Shown here piece by piece: positions 17,364 to 27,307 of a stretch of 57,568 nt of DNA. The stretch is from Ferruginibacter sp. GTDB taxonomy: Bacteria > Bacteroidota > Bacteroidia > Chitinophagales > Chitinophagaceae. The position numbers and the translations under genes were made by a program. The notes beneath the pieces are model-generated. The model saw nothing but the letters and a program-made list of their open reading frames with translations, did not search any database and was not told the DNA's origin. Every line of letters starts with the position of its first letter. The first letter of the stretch is position 1. Location: positions 1-57,568 of the forward strand of contig NZ_JAQBNR010000075.1 in assembly GCF_028288465.1 (NCBI RefSeq), read 5' to 3'.

Positions 17364-19754
17364 TCATAATTCAAGACCTTCCCAATTGAAAGTTTCGTTT
17401 CTGGCAGGCAAATTATTTTTGGTGGCAAATTGATTTCTTGCTTCAAGCACTTGTTTTGCCCACTTGCCCAGTGGCATTTTCAATTCACGGTAAATAAGAT
17501 AGCTCATATCCACGGTCCTGGCAGGTTCGTGATCTTTCACGTCATCCACCAGGTCTAAAAACTTCCGGCCATTCGCTTCCTGCACCCGTGGAAACCATTC
17601 CTGGTACCAGATTGCCGTTACCGATTGTAATACTTCATTTCTCTCCGCACGAATATTTTTCACTTCACTTAAACCCTGATCGATCAGCGAAATAGCCATC
17701 GCTGGATTGGCAGTGGTAGCATCAGCAGCAAGTTTCATGAAATGATTGATCTTTTGCAGGTTAAGCAGCATAGTTAAATTCTGGCGGCACAACCGGGCAA
17801 CGCTCCGAAGTACCTGTAAATTGTAATGCTGATAATCTGCCTCAACCAGGTTGTCATTTAACCGGTTCAACAATTCATCGTTCTCTTTAAGAAACTTTTC
17901 AGCGGCTGCAAGCAGAACCTGGTTTTCAGTATTCCAGTTTTTATTCAAAGACAAATCCGAGCCAGAAGGCACCGGTAAAGCGGGTAGAAACTGGTCTTTA
18001 GCCAATTTAGGTGTATCATACACACCTGAAGAATAACCGAAAATGGGTGTGCGGTTTTTGGCTGGCTCCCATTCCCAGCTTTTGTCCCAAAATTCTGCCT
18101 GGGTGCTTAACAATTTATATACCTTGTCTATATTAACCGTATTGCTGCCATAAAAAGAATTATAGAAGCGGGTTGTAAGATTTTCTGCCGTAACATCATT
18201 GCTATTCCATCCGGTAGCGGCGCCGGCAGCGTAGCCCAGCCAAAAGGTTTCAGGATTTAAACCGGCATCTGCCCAGCCGGCTACAACCATTCCCATAAAG
18301 TTAGATTTACCGCCACCCTTGGCTGCAATGACATCTTTCAAAACTTCACTTACACGGCCCTTCGGCAATGTTCCCTCCGGTTCCGCATCATCTACGGCAG
18401 AGGAACTTTTTGCAGAAAATACTTCCTTCGGCAACCTGTGATAATTAGGGAAAAGCGGCTCCTCGCCCTGCATCGATGTATAAATAAGCTGCCTCATTCC
18501 ATGCTCTTTGAATTTAGACGCTGTTTGCGGATCATACACACCATTTATTATGTGGGATGGAATGAAGCTGATATCTTCAGGCCTGAGCGGATATTCTCCC
18601 CATATGATTGCTTTCCTACCTTTTTCATGCAGTTTGTTTCCGATCCTTGTAATATACTCCGCAAACAATCTTCCATTGCCTCCCAACTCATCCGCCCGCT
18701 TTTTTTCACGCTCCGACATGCCAACATAATAAGCTTCATCCGTAGAGAATAAAAAATACCTGCTGCCCTTATTCGCTTCTATCAGGTCGTTCATCATCCC
18801 CAGTATTAATTTATCTGCTTCGGGATCAAGCACATTCAACTGGTAATTTGAATTTGGAAAAGCCCGCAGGCTTTTATACGCCGGATGTTTCAGGATAAAA
18901 GCTATGTGCGCAGGCGCATCCAGGAAAGGTACCAGTTCAACATAGTGTTGATGGGCGTAATCCGTAAGCTCCTGCAATTCCGCGGGTGTATAAGCGTAGG
19001 GTTCTACCAGCGCACTTGCGGATGGAAACTGAAAGTGGCCTTCCAGCTTCAGGGAAAAGGCATTGATCTTATAATAGCTGGCTTGCCGGATAATACGCTT
19101 CATGGCATCCAGTCGCTCCAGGTGATGCGCATCGTCCCAATAAATCATTCTCATATCCAGGTCGGGCCAGTCTGTAATTTCACCTGCGGCAAAATAGGTT
19201 TTACCATTTTCTTTACGCAGCAATTGTATAAAACTTTGAACGCCATAAAACAATCCCTGCGCTGCATTGGCGGTTATGGTTATGTGTTCTTTATCCAGTT
19301 TTAAGTAATAAGCCTGCTGCAAAAGGGCGTTACGGTTGGTATCGGTAGTCTTTCCTATTTTAACGGATCCAGCTTTCACAATTAAACGGACAACAGGTAA
19401 CTTGCTGCTACGGTTTGCAACTGATTTCAACTTGATGGTGAGACCAAAACGTTCTTTTAACTCCGCCGTTAAACTTTGTACAGCAGGATCTGCTTTCAAT
19501 ATATTCGTTCCCGTAACTATCAGCCAATTATTTTCCAGCAAATATTCCTGATCTGAAAGGGAAACACTTTGAGGCACAGGAAGCAGCCCTGATCCGGGCT
19601 TCACTTGTACGGAGTTTTGTGAATGACTATCCAATGAAATAAGAAGCAGGCAACAAAAACATACAAGTAAATAACAATGAAGTTTTATAAATCCCGGCAC
19701 ACAACTTTTATGTAACTGTATTTTAAAAAACTGCGCTTTGTAATTAAGAATCAT
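17364..19754 (-). CDS. GH20-like beta-N-acetylhexosaminidase, paralogue 1
   Basis: The 796-residue protein has a hydrophobic export signal at about 25-45 (LHCYLLVCFCCLLLISL), preceded by an unusually long basic N-terminus, so a later start is possible. The GH20b-type domain spans about 55-185 (HITITANAAQGLFYGVQSFIQLL). The catalytic barrel follows from about 190, with WPDLDMRMIYWDDAHH and the Asp-Glu pair D339-E340 in LFSTDEAYYVG. GH20 enzymes use this pair with the substrate acetamido group to remove terminal GlcNAc or GalNAc. The usual HxGGDE is LFSTDE here, so the His is Leu. A helical C-terminal domain of about 250 residues follows. It is the last gene of the minus-strand locus, 33 bases after its paralogue, and probably acts in the periplasm. 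Confidence 0.85.
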   Translation of the reverse strand: MILNYKAQFFKIQLHKSCVPGFIKLHCYLLVCFCCLLLISLDSHSQNSVQVKPGSGLLPVPQSVSLSDQEYLLENNWLIVTGTNILKADPAVQSLTAELKERFGLTIKLKSVANRSSKLPVVRLIVKAGSVKIGKTTDTNRNALLQQAYYLKLDKEHITITANAAQGLFYGVQSFIQLLRKENGKTYFAAGEITDWPDLDMRMIYWDDAHHLERLDAMKRIIRQASYYKINAFSLKLEGHFQFPSASALVEPYAYTPAELQELTDYAHQHYVELVPFLDAPAHIAFILKHPAYKSLRAFPNSNYQLNVLDPEADKLILGMMNDLIEANKGSRYFLFSTDEAYYVGMSEREKKRADELGGNGRLFAEYITRIGNKLHEKGRKAIIWGEYPLRPEDISFIPSHIINGVYDPQTASKFKEHGMRQLIYTSMQGEEPLFPNYHRLPKEVFSAKSSSAVDDAEPEGTLPKGRVSEVLKDVIAAKGGGKSNFMGMVVAGWADAGLNPETFWLGYAAGAATGWNSNDVTAENLTTRFYNSFYGSNTVNIDKVYKLLSTQAEFWDKSWEWEPAKNRTPIFGYSSGVYDTPKLAKDQFLPALPVPSGSDLSLNKNWNTENQVLLAAAEKFLKENDELLNRLNDNLVEADYQHYNLQVLRSVARLCRQNLTMLLNLQKINHFMKLAADATTANPAMAISLIDQGLSEVKNIRAERNEVLQSVTAIWYQEWFPRVQEANGRKFLDLVDDVKDHEPARTVDMSYLIYRELKMPLGKWAKQVLEARNQFATKNNLPARNETFNWEGLEL

Positions 19755-19787
19755 TTTAATTAATTTTTTGATGATAGACAGAAATTT

Positions 19788-22082
19788 TTACTCCCCCGTA
19801 TTTTCTCCGGTATAAATGCCTTTGTCCAAAATATGCCTGATAGGCGTGATGTCCAGCTTATTTTTTGAAGCATATTTCAGGGTTATTTCTTTAAGATTAG
19901 CAATCCAACTATCTATTCCAATAGTTTCCTCCTGATCAAAATAACGACGCTCCAGCGTAAGATAGCCAGGTACTCTTGTTTCAGCAAAAACCGCCTTCAT
20001 GTCAGTTACTGTTTCTTCACGTTCATAAATATTATTTTTGCCAATCCCATTAGCAAACAACAAAGCTTCCACCGCGCCGTTCGCATCCCCTGTAGCAGCT
20101 TTGTTTTCAGCTACCTGTAATTTTTTTTCAAGTTGATCTATACTTAGGAATAATCTTGCATGGTGCCTTAGGTAGCGGGTCAGTGTTAACAATACCCGTA
20201 GGTTGTATTCGTTGTGTTCTGCCTTTTGCTGATTTTCTTTCAACCTGTAAATCACGGAAGTGGCCAACTGCTCCATTAGTTCCGCCTTCGTAACCAACCC
20301 GGCATATTTGCCATTGGCGTAAACGGGCCTTACGTTCAACCCTTCGGTAAATGGAATGGCAGGGGAGGGCAGCCTGTAAGAGTTTATCGGATGGGGGAAG
20401 GGATATTTTCCATCGGAATTGCCGTAGCTTTCACGGGTTGATCCCGTGCCCGGCACCTGGGTAACGACCTTATCCCAGGATTGGTTCCAAAAATCAGACA
20501 ATGTATTCATATCCCGGTATATATCCACCATTCGACGAACCTGCGGACCATAAAAATCTTCCATGAAGCTGGCTACAAAACGTTCAATGTTTTTTGGTGA
20601 AGCATTATTCCAGCTAAGTGCCGATACTGCGGTCCACCCGAGCCAGTAAAGTTCACTATGCGGACCAAGGTCGTCCCATCCTGCACCGAAGGAGCCAATG
20701 GGATTACCACGTTTTGCCTTTATGGTAAACCACCTGTAAAGGTTCTCCATGCTTTGCCCCCTGCCTCCACCGGTAAAATTTACCGGTGCCAGGCTTGCCG
20801 TTTGGGCGGTATAAATCAGTTGACGTATTCCCCTTTCATTTTCCTCTGTGATATAGCTTTCTTCAGTTATAGGCTCAATCCTGCCAACGAAATAGGATGA
20901 TCCTAAAACGCCCTCAATGATATCTGCTGGCAACAATTTTATGTGTTCCGGTGCCAGTGGCCATTCCCCCCAAAAAATCATCCGGCGCTTTTGCTTTGCC
21001 AGGTAATCGTGCGCTTTCTTTACGAAATCCACAAAGGCCAGGCTCCTGTTTTCTGGGTTATAAGGCGCACATTTTTTACAGACGCCTGCATAATACACTT
21101 CATCAGTAGAAGCATGAAAGTAATCCACACCCTTTGTAGCATTAATAATGTCCTGGTATAAAGAGAAGATCAATTTGTAAGTTTCCGGGTCGCACATACA
21201 GGCCTGGTAATCGCTTCCATCTGCCCTCAGGTGCGCATACTGCGATCGGTTCAGCACCCATTGCATATGCGCCGGAGCCTGGATGTTGGGCACTATCTGA
21301 ATGTGCCTTTCCAGCCCGTAATTAACAAGATCCTGAAGCTGGGAGGGGGTAAATCCATCTATGGCTGCTATATCGGGATCAGTTGGAAATTTAAATTTAT
21401 CCCAGATCTCAAACGAGATAATATTGATCTTGATGCGGGCCAGCCGGTCAATATATTCTTTAAGAGAGGCGATACGATCCAGGTGGTTTTTGGTGTCCCA
21501 GTGAATCATTCTTAACTGAAGATTTGGCCAGTCGCGAATTTGTCCCAGCGGTAGCATCAACTGCTCCGGGCCAGCCTTTTTTAATAATTGCAGGAGGCTT
21601 TGAACACCATAAAAAAGTCCTGCCTTGCTGTTTCCTGTTACCTGTACTTCCTGCGGGGAAATCTTTAGCAGGTAGCCCTGTTTGTTTAGTTCCGGATCGG
21701 TAGTTCCTTTTACGATGCCCGGTTCTATGTTCAATAGAATTTGTTTAGAACCGTTTCCATTAAATTTCAGATGGTGAAACTTTCCCGCATATTGAATCAG
21801 CGCTGTCACCGAAATATCATCTCCCACCTTTGAAACGATTTTCCAAGATGCGTCCAGCAGTACATTGTCCGCAGTTAAATCGGCCTGCTGGGGTGTTGGA
21901 ATAATTGAATAACCCAGTTTATGAAGAAGGGAATCCGGATCTTTGGCCGCGTTGGCGTTTGCCGTTACAATTATAAAAATAAGGAAACAGCCCAATATTT
22001 TATTAAGCTTGTTTGTACAATACAACTGAATGTTTCTGTTGTTTATAAGCAAAATATCTTCTGAACTTTTGATTTTTCTCAT
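19788..22082 (-). CDS. GH20-like beta-N-acetylhexosaminidase, paralogue 2
   Basis: The 764-residue protein has an N-terminal signal segment at about 28-46 (ILGCFLIFIIVTANANA). The GH20b-type domain reads VQVTGNSKAGLFYGVQSLLQ. The barrel starts with WPNLQLRMIHWDTKNH and carries the Asp-Glu pair D327-E328 in FHASTDEVYYAG. Unlike paralogue 1 it keeps His before the pair (HASTDE). A CKKC pair follows, then WDDLGPHSELYWLGW, which may line the substrate pocket. The two paralogues share architecture throughout but differ in sequence, suggesting an old duplication and different linkage or sugar preference. It follows the GMC dehydrogenase after 185 bases, the longest gap in this transcription unit. 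Confidence 0.87.
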   Translation of the reverse strand: MRKIKSSEDILLINNRNIQLYCTNKLNKILGCFLIFIIVTANANAAKDPDSLLHKLGYSIIPTPQQADLTADNVLLDASWKIVSKVGDDISVTALIQYAGKFHHLKFNGNGSKQILLNIEPGIVKGTTDPELNKQGYLLKISPQEVQVTGNSKAGLFYGVQSLLQLLKKAGPEQLMLPLGQIRDWPNLQLRMIHWDTKNHLDRIASLKEYIDRLARIKINIISFEIWDKFKFPTDPDIAAIDGFTPSQLQDLVNYGLERHIQIVPNIQAPAHMQWVLNRSQYAHLRADGSDYQACMCDPETYKLIFSLYQDIINATKGVDYFHASTDEVYYAGVCKKCAPYNPENRSLAFVDFVKKAHDYLAKQKRRMIFWGEWPLAPEHIKLLPADIIEGVLGSSYFVGRIEPITEESYITEENERGIRQLIYTAQTASLAPVNFTGGGRGQSMENLYRWFTIKAKRGNPIGSFGAGWDDLGPHSELYWLGWTAVSALSWNNASPKNIERFVASFMEDFYGPQVRRMVDIYRDMNTLSDFWNQSWDKVVTQVPGTGSTRESYGNSDGKYPFPHPINSYRLPSPAIPFTEGLNVRPVYANGKYAGLVTKAELMEQLATSVIYRLKENQQKAEHNEYNLRVLLTLTRYLRHHARLFLSIDQLEKKLQVAENKAATGDANGAVEALLFANGIGKNNIYEREETVTDMKAVFAETRVPGYLTLERRYFDQEETIGIDSWIANLKEITLKYASKNKLDITPIRHILDKGIYTGENTGE

Positions 22083-22267
22083 GATTTTATATTGAAAGGA
22101 GCGTTAAGCATTTCAGGTAAGATGGATGACAATTTAAGTTGCAGGTAAATGATTATACCATTTTTTATCATGGAGATAAATGACTTCAATAGCCGCCTTT
22201 GAAGCTCAAGTGAAAAATAAATGATTCCGGTAACCGATAGTTGAACTAAACTGCATGGGTGATATTT

Positions 22268-23980
22268 TTATAAATCACCTTTCTTCAAAGCTGTTACCGC
22301 ATGATCAACTGCCCTAGCTGTTAACGCCATAAAAGTAAGGGAAGGGTTTTGTGTAGACGTCGACGTCATACAGGCACCGTCCGTTACATACACATTCTTA
22401 CAGGTATGCAGCTGGTTCCATTTGTTTAACAGGGAGGTTCTTGGATCGTTCCCCATTCTTATGCCACCCATTTCATGGATGTCTACTCCCGGATTTTGAG
22501 TTGAATTGTGCGTTTGAATATCTGTAAAGCCGGCAGTTGTAAACATCTCCGTAAACTGTTCAAAATAGTCTTTTTTCATCTTCTCATCATTACCATCATA
22601 CACCACCGATATTTTTAATAAAGGAATGCCCCAATCATCTTTTTGTGAAGTATCGAGACTTACAAAATTGGTCTCTTTGGGAATAGTTTCACCCATCATA
22701 TGAGATCCTACACGCCAAGGGCCAATACCGGGATGCTGAAGATGTTCCTTGAACTTGACACCCAAACTTGCTGGTTCGCTGGCCGAACTCCGGTAGGCGG
22801 AAAAGCCGGCTGCATAGCCACGCAAAAAGTTAGTTTCCTGCCTGAATAAATTTCTGAACCGGGGCATATAACCGCCGCCCGCAGGGTTTCTCCCAATGGT
22901 AGTGAATTCCTTTAAGCCATCGTATTGTGCACTTATACGGGCACTGTAATTATGAAAAGCCACAAACTTTCCCATTAAACCATTTTCGTTCCCAAGGCCA
23001 TTCGGGAAACGACGCGAAGTGGAGTTAAGCAATAATAAATTACTGTTTAAAGCACCGGCATTTACAAAAATTACCTTTGCGTAATATTCAATTGATTCTT
23101 TTGTGTTGGTATCTATTACCAATACGCCGGTTGCCTTATTTTTTTGTTCATCATAGATCACAGAATGAACTACGGAAAATGGCCGCAATGTTAAATGCCC
23201 GGTTTTCTCCGCCCATGGAATTGTAGATGAATTACTGGAAAAATAACCTCCTAACGGGCATCCCCTGGTACAGAGTTCACGACTTAAGCATTGGCTCCTG
23301 CCCTGCTCCAGGTGCACCGGGTTGGGCTTTGATAAGTGCGCAATCCGCTCACTGATCACATGGCGGTGTTCATATTTATCCTGCATCTTTTTTTTGAAGT
23401 ATTCTTCTACGGCGTTCAATGGAAAAGCTGGTAGAAATTCGCCATCAGGCAATTGAGCCAATCCATCCCGGTTGCCTGCAATTCCTGCAAACTTTTCTAC
23501 ATGACTGTACCAGGGCGACATGTCCTTGTACCGTATCGGCCAGTCAACTGCAAAACCATCTCTTGCAGGGCCCTCATAATCAAAATCGCTCCAGCGTTGC
23601 GTGGCCCTTGCCCACATCAACGACTTACCGCCCACCTGGTAACCACGTATCCAGTCGAAAGGCTTTTCCTGTACATAAGGGTGCTCCTTGTCTTTTACAA
23701 AAAAATGTGCCGTATCTTCTCCGTAAGCGTAGCAACGGTTTATAATAGGGTTCGCCTTTTTTTCAGTAAGGGGCATCTCGCCCAAATGTTCAAATTCGTA
23801 GGGGTACATGCTGGCCGTGGGATAATCTTTAATGTGCTTTACATCCCTGCCCCGCTCCAGCACCAGCGTTTTAAGGCCTTTTTCTGTAAACTCCTTGGCG
23901 GCCCATCCACCGCTTATTCCGGAACCGATTACGATGGCATCGTAAGTGCGTTCTTTAACCGTGCTATTCATGTCACCCAT
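22268..23980 (-). CDS. GMC-family FAD sugar dehydrogenase, large subunit
   Basis: The 570-residue protein carries the FAD Rossmann motif near the N-terminus (AIVIGSGISGGWAAKEF, about 15-31), then WIRGYQVGGKSLMWARATQ typical of the glucoside-3-dehydrogenase/gluconate-dehydrogenase branch. It ends with the GMC C-terminal motif (HEMGGIRMG with a candidate catalytic His, and STQNPSLTFMALTARA with the partner Asn). No export signal is seen; such subunits are often carried out by a Tat-targeted small subunit. The small subunit is encoded just upstream, 11 bases away. The family oxidises ring hydroxyls of sugars or glycosides, commonly at C3, passing electrons to the respiratory chain. Position in a GH20 locus suggests the substrate is released or linked amino sugar. 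A start at Met4 is also possible. Confidence 0.88.
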   Translation of the reverse strand: MGDMNSTVKERTYDAIVIGSGISGGWAAKEFTEKGLKTLVLERGRDVKHIKDYPTASMYPYEFEHLGEMPLTEKKANPIINRCYAYGEDTAHFFVKDKEHPYVQEKPFDWIRGYQVGGKSLMWARATQRWSDFDYEGPARDGFAVDWPIRYKDMSPWYSHVEKFAGIAGNRDGLAQLPDGEFLPAFPLNAVEEYFKKKMQDKYEHRHVISERIAHLSKPNPVHLEQGRSQCLSRELCTRGCPLGGYFSSNSSTIPWAEKTGHLTLRPFSVVHSVIYDEQKNKATGVLVIDTNTKESIEYYAKVIFVNAGALNSNLLLLNSTSRRFPNGLGNENGLMGKFVAFHNYSARISAQYDGLKEFTTIGRNPAGGGYMPRFRNLFRQETNFLRGYAAGFSAYRSSASEPASLGVKFKEHLQHPGIGPWRVGSHMMGETIPKETNFVSLDTSQKDDWGIPLLKISVVYDGNDEKMKKDYFEQFTEMFTTAGFTDIQTHNSTQNPGVDIHEMGGIRMGNDPRTSLLNKWNQLHTCKNVYVTDGACMTSTSTQNPSLTFMALTARAVDHAVTALKKGDL

Positions 23981-23991
23981 TTCAATAAAAT

Positions 23992-24525
23992 TTACAGGTT
24001 CATTACAGGATAAAATCCGTTGTATTGGCGTGATGGAATAAATTCATATTTTATCACGTTTGTCATCACGTATTTAGAGTTTAAATATCCTTCAATAGTT
24101 CTTTGTCTCATGATTGCATAAAAATCAAACACCTCTTTATCATATTCTTTTTTACTTTCAATATCCAGCAGTACTTGTTCTTTTTGAGCCGCGTCAGCAT
24201 CCAGGAAAGATTTATTAAACTTTTTCTTTGCCGCGTTTTCGAGCTGGCTGAGCCCCGTAAAAAAATTTTGCTGCACTTCTTTTTCATACATATCGTCCAG
24301 CATTTTTAATGCAAATAAATGAGCCCCTACTTCCTTTGCACCGGGTATTGTTGTTGCCGGAATAATCGTGGAAGCTATTTCAGCCAACAGCATTTCCTGA
24401 TCTGCATTAACCGTAATGTTCTTAAAGTTCAGGCTTGCTTTGCAAGGTGTGCTTTTACAGGATTGCAAAAAAATAAACCCACCTGTAATAATGGCTAAAT
24501 TCCGTATGGCTGATCGTCTCTCCAT
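23992..24525 (-). CDS. Gluconate 2-dehydrogenase subunit 3 family protein
   Basis: The 177-residue protein has an N-terminal Tat-like or lipoprotein-like signal (MERRSAIRNLAIITGGFIFL then QSCK, a lipobox-like Cys). The remaining helical domain carries ASTIIPATTIPGAKEVGAHLF, the signature of the small subunit that accompanies FAD sugar dehydrogenases. The twin Arg and downstream GMC gene suggest it carries the large subunit to the periplasm. It lies 7 bases after the isomerase/epimerase-like gene and 11 bases before the GMC gene, so the three are co-expressed. Confidence 0.87.
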   Translation of the reverse strand: MERRSAIRNLAIITGGFIFLQSCKSTPCKASLNFKNITVNADQEMLLAEIASTIIPATTIPGAKEVGAHLFALKMLDDMYEKEVQQNFFTGLSQLENAAKKKFNKSFLDADAAQKEQVLLDIESKKEYDKEVFDFYAIMRQRTIEGYLNSKYVMTNVIKYEFIPSRQYNGFYPVMNL

Positions 24526-24532
24526 CTGATTT

Positions 24533-25399
24533 TTATTTTATTGCATTTCTGAAATATTTTATACTTGCCAGCACATCGGGTGTATTATTTTCCCAGTGGC
24601 GCTCATACTCGGCAGAGATCATTCCTTTAAAACTTTGCCTTTTCAATTCATCAATTACACCAGCCGTATTTGCAACTCCCGTGCCCCAATGTACGTCGCG
24701 GTTTTCCTCACCCGTATCCTTTCCTGCTATTGCCTCAAGATCTTTCATGTGCACGTGCAACACATGGCCCTGCAACTTTTTGAGGCAGGCTACCGGATCA
24801 AGATCGGAACGTACCCAGTGGCCGATATCAGCGCAGGCACCTATGCGGCTGCTTCTTCCCTGTATAGCGGCAAGCAGGGAATCCGGGTTCCAGTAATGCC
24901 TGGGGTACGGATGGTTGTGAATGGCAAGATTGATTTCATATTCATCGCAAAGCCCTGATAAAAAAGCCAAATCCTTTTCGTCGGGCTCTGAAGTAAAGGT
25001 TTGTATTCCCATTGATTTACCGAAATTAAACAGTTTGCGCCATTCAGCGTTGCTGTTAGGTGTGATTACGCCATATGCAATAAGCTTTATGCCCTTTTCT
25101 TTTAGCTTTTTTAGAATCTTCTTTTGTGTAGCATCATCCATGTGATAATCCATCGTTCCTGCACTACCTTTCTCAATCACCTGGTCAGGGTAACATTCTA
25201 CATATTTCAAATTACAGCTATCAATTTTATCCAGCGATTCTAAAAATGTAAACCGGTTGAATGTATAAGTTCCGGCCCCTAACTTCCATCCCAATTTTGT
25301 TTCAGGATAATCTTTTGAAGTAAGGTTGTCTTTTCTGACACTGTTACATCCGGTGAACGCAAGAAGGCTCAATGTTAGAACCAAGCATAGTTTTTTCAT
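24533..25399 (-). CDS. Sugar phosphate isomerase/epimerase-like TIM-barrel lipoprotein
   Basis: The 288-residue protein has a lipoprotein signal (LSLLAFTGCNS). The rest is an AP-endonuclease-2-type TIM barrel: KYVECYPD, INLAIHNHP, IGACADIGHWVRS and LHVHMKDLE supply the His, Glu and Asp metal ligands, and MISAEYE closes the barrel with a Glu. Relatives isomerise or epimerise keto-sugars, and some act as lyases on 3-keto-glycosides. Being exported and encoded beside a GMC dehydrogenase, it may process an oxidised sugar in the periplasm. It lies 59 bases after SusD. The substrate cannot be told from sequence. Confidence 0.85.
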   Translation of the reverse strand: MKKLCLVLTLSLLAFTGCNSVRKDNLTSKDYPETKLGWKLGAGTYTFNRFTFLESLDKIDSCNLKYVECYPDQVIEKGSAGTMDYHMDDATQKKILKKLKEKGIKLIAYGVITPNSNAEWRKLFNFGKSMGIQTFTSEPDEKDLAFLSGLCDEYEINLAIHNHPYPRHYWNPDSLLAAIQGRSSRIGACADIGHWVRSDLDPVACLKKLQGHVLHVHMKDLEAIAGKDTGEENRDVHWGTGVANTAGVIDELKRQSFKGMISAEYERHWENNTPDVLASIKYFRNAIK

Positions 25400-25458
25400 T
25401 AATGATTGTATTTTATAAACTTATTCCGGGGAGCTGCTTAAAAGGAAAGCAAGCAATC

Positions 25459-27279
25459 TTAGTAGCCCGGGTTTTGCTCCAACTGTGGCGCTTTTCTCAA
25501 TTCACTTGTTTCAATAGGGATCCAATACATTTTAGGCAAAGCCTTTCTTTGTTCTACCTGAATTTGTTTCCATACTGTTGATGAATTGCCATTGATAACA
25601 GTTTCAGTTATATCCACACCTTTTGCATCCGTCAAAGCTTTATCCAGTATTTTCCATCTTCTTATATCGTACCACCGGTTATTTTCAAAAACCAGTTCTA
25701 TTTGCCTTTCGTACCGGAGTGCTTTAGTGATGTCACCGGTAAAATCCGGCATGGCGGCACGGCTTCTTATCATGTTGATGTAACTGCTGGCTTCCACTGT
25801 CTGACCTAATTCTAAAGCCGCTTCCGCATAATTTAATAAAACTTCTGCATACCTGAATTCTATCCATACATTCTCATTGGACTGGGTTTGTGCATCAATT
25901 GTATTATCCAGCATCTTCTTCATTACATACCCCGTAAAACTGCCGTTAAACGGAGAGACTGAACTTTGCCGGGTATCCAATCCAAAAGTTGTAGATGTAC
26001 TTCCTCCGGTAGTAGTAATGATTGTACGCCTTGAATACACTCCGATGGGGTCTATACTCTGAAGACCCGAAGGGCGGGGCATCCAAACGGCACTGTCGTA
26101 TAAAATGGATCCATAAAATCTTGGGTCCCTGTTGTAATAAGGATTTTTGTTGTGGAATTGCGCAGATACATTTTGATAATTACCATTCACATCCAGCGTA
26201 AAGTGCTGCGAAAAATCCGAACCATCTTCCATTTCGTATGCATCAACCAGGTTTTGCGTAGGTGCATTGCCTGCCCACAAATTCCATCCGTTTCCGCCAT
26301 TCCATTGATTCACCTGATTTTTATCGCCGCTTGACCTTGAATACATTTTACCCCAGATTATTTCATTATCCGCCAGGGTTTTTGCTTTAAAAAAATCATA
26401 ATAATTTTTTGCCACCGCTGCCTTATCCGGCGCTCCAAAATTGGCAAGCTGGTAAGTACCCAAATCAATCACTGCTTTGGCGGCATCTCTTGCAGCAGTC
26501 CAAAGTGCTATCCTGTCAGGGCTCTCATAGCCCACGTACTTGCTTGCAGCGGTACCGTCTGCAGTAAGGCTGCTTGCTGCAAACAGCAGCACCCTGCTTT
26601 TTAGTGCCAGTGCTGCACCTGTGGTCGCTTTTCCTAACTGCATCTCAGCCTTGCTTTTAAGCAATGCGAATGCTGCGTCGCAATCATCTGAAATAAATTT
26701 GACAGATTCTGCGAAAGTTGACCTGTTGATAGCACTGAAATCTTCACCCAACTTAAGCGCATCTTTAAGGAGTGGAACCCCACCGTAAGTGAGTACCAGC
26801 CTGGAATAACAAAATGCCCGGAGAAACAAAGCCTCGCCTTTCATTATAGACGCTTTTGCCTGTATAGAAGCCTTTTGCGATGCAGGGTAGGTATTGGCAA
26901 CGCCATCTATTTTTGATAAAAAGATATTGACCTTTTGAATGTTGGAGAAGTAGGTATCCCAGTAGGGAAGGTTGGTTTCGCCGCCATTCCATGGCGCATT
27001 ATTATCAGGAGAAATATTGCCCTGCGTATACACTTCCGCGCCGTGGTCAAAGGTGGAATGTGCTTCGTCTGTTACCGAAGAAAGCATGGTTTGTGTATAG
27101 CCCATAGCTGCACCGTGGTATGCATCCAACAAATAAGCATCGGCTAAATTAATGTCAGACCACAGCACTGCGTCAGAATATTGGTTCTGCGGAGCCTGGT
27201 CAAGTATAGAAGTTTTTTTACAAGCTGAAAACAGCACCAGTATCGCTATTATGCTTAAGCTTATTTTATATTTTATCAT
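25459..27279 (-). CDS. SusD/RagB-family surface glycan-binding lipoprotein
   Basis: I chose ATG 27279 (MIKYKISLSIIAILVLFSACK) because it gives a clean lipoprotein signal, with Cys at the lipobox, and begins 28 bases after SusC. The open frame extends upstream into the SusC end but without a signal. The mature protein of about 585 residues has the SusD helical/TPR scaffold (EALFLRAFCYSRLVLTYGGVPLL) and the family C-terminus (VFENNRWYDIRRWKIL, ending QNPGY). It is the lid and substrate-binding partner of the SusC transporter encoded just upstream. Confidence 0.95.
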   Translation of the reverse strand: MIKYKISLSIIAILVLFSACKKTSILDQAPQNQYSDAVLWSDINLADAYLLDAYHGAAMGYTQTMLSSVTDEAHSTFDHGAEVYTQGNISPDNNAPWNGGETNLPYWDTYFSNIQKVNIFLSKIDGVANTYPASQKASIQAKASIMKGEALFLRAFCYSRLVLTYGGVPLLKDALKLGEDFSAINRSTFAESVKFISDDCDAAFALLKSKAEMQLGKATTGAALALKSRVLLFAASSLTADGTAASKYVGYESPDRIALWTAARDAAKAVIDLGTYQLANFGAPDKAAVAKNYYDFFKAKTLADNEIIWGKMYSRSSGDKNQVNQWNGGNGWNLWAGNAPTQNLVDAYEMEDGSDFSQHFTLDVNGNYQNVSAQFHNKNPYYNRDPRFYGSILYDSAVWMPRPSGLQSIDPIGVYSRRTIITTTGGSTSTTFGLDTRQSSVSPFNGSFTGYVMKKMLDNTIDAQTQSNENVWIEFRYAEVLLNYAEAALELGQTVEASSYINMIRSRAAMPDFTGDITKALRYERQIELVFENNRWYDIRRWKILDKALTDAKGVDITETVINGNSSTVWKQIQVEQRKALPKMYWIPIETSELRKAPQLEQNPGY

Positions 27280-27307
27280 TATTTTAAATTTAGAAGCCAG
27301 TAATGTT

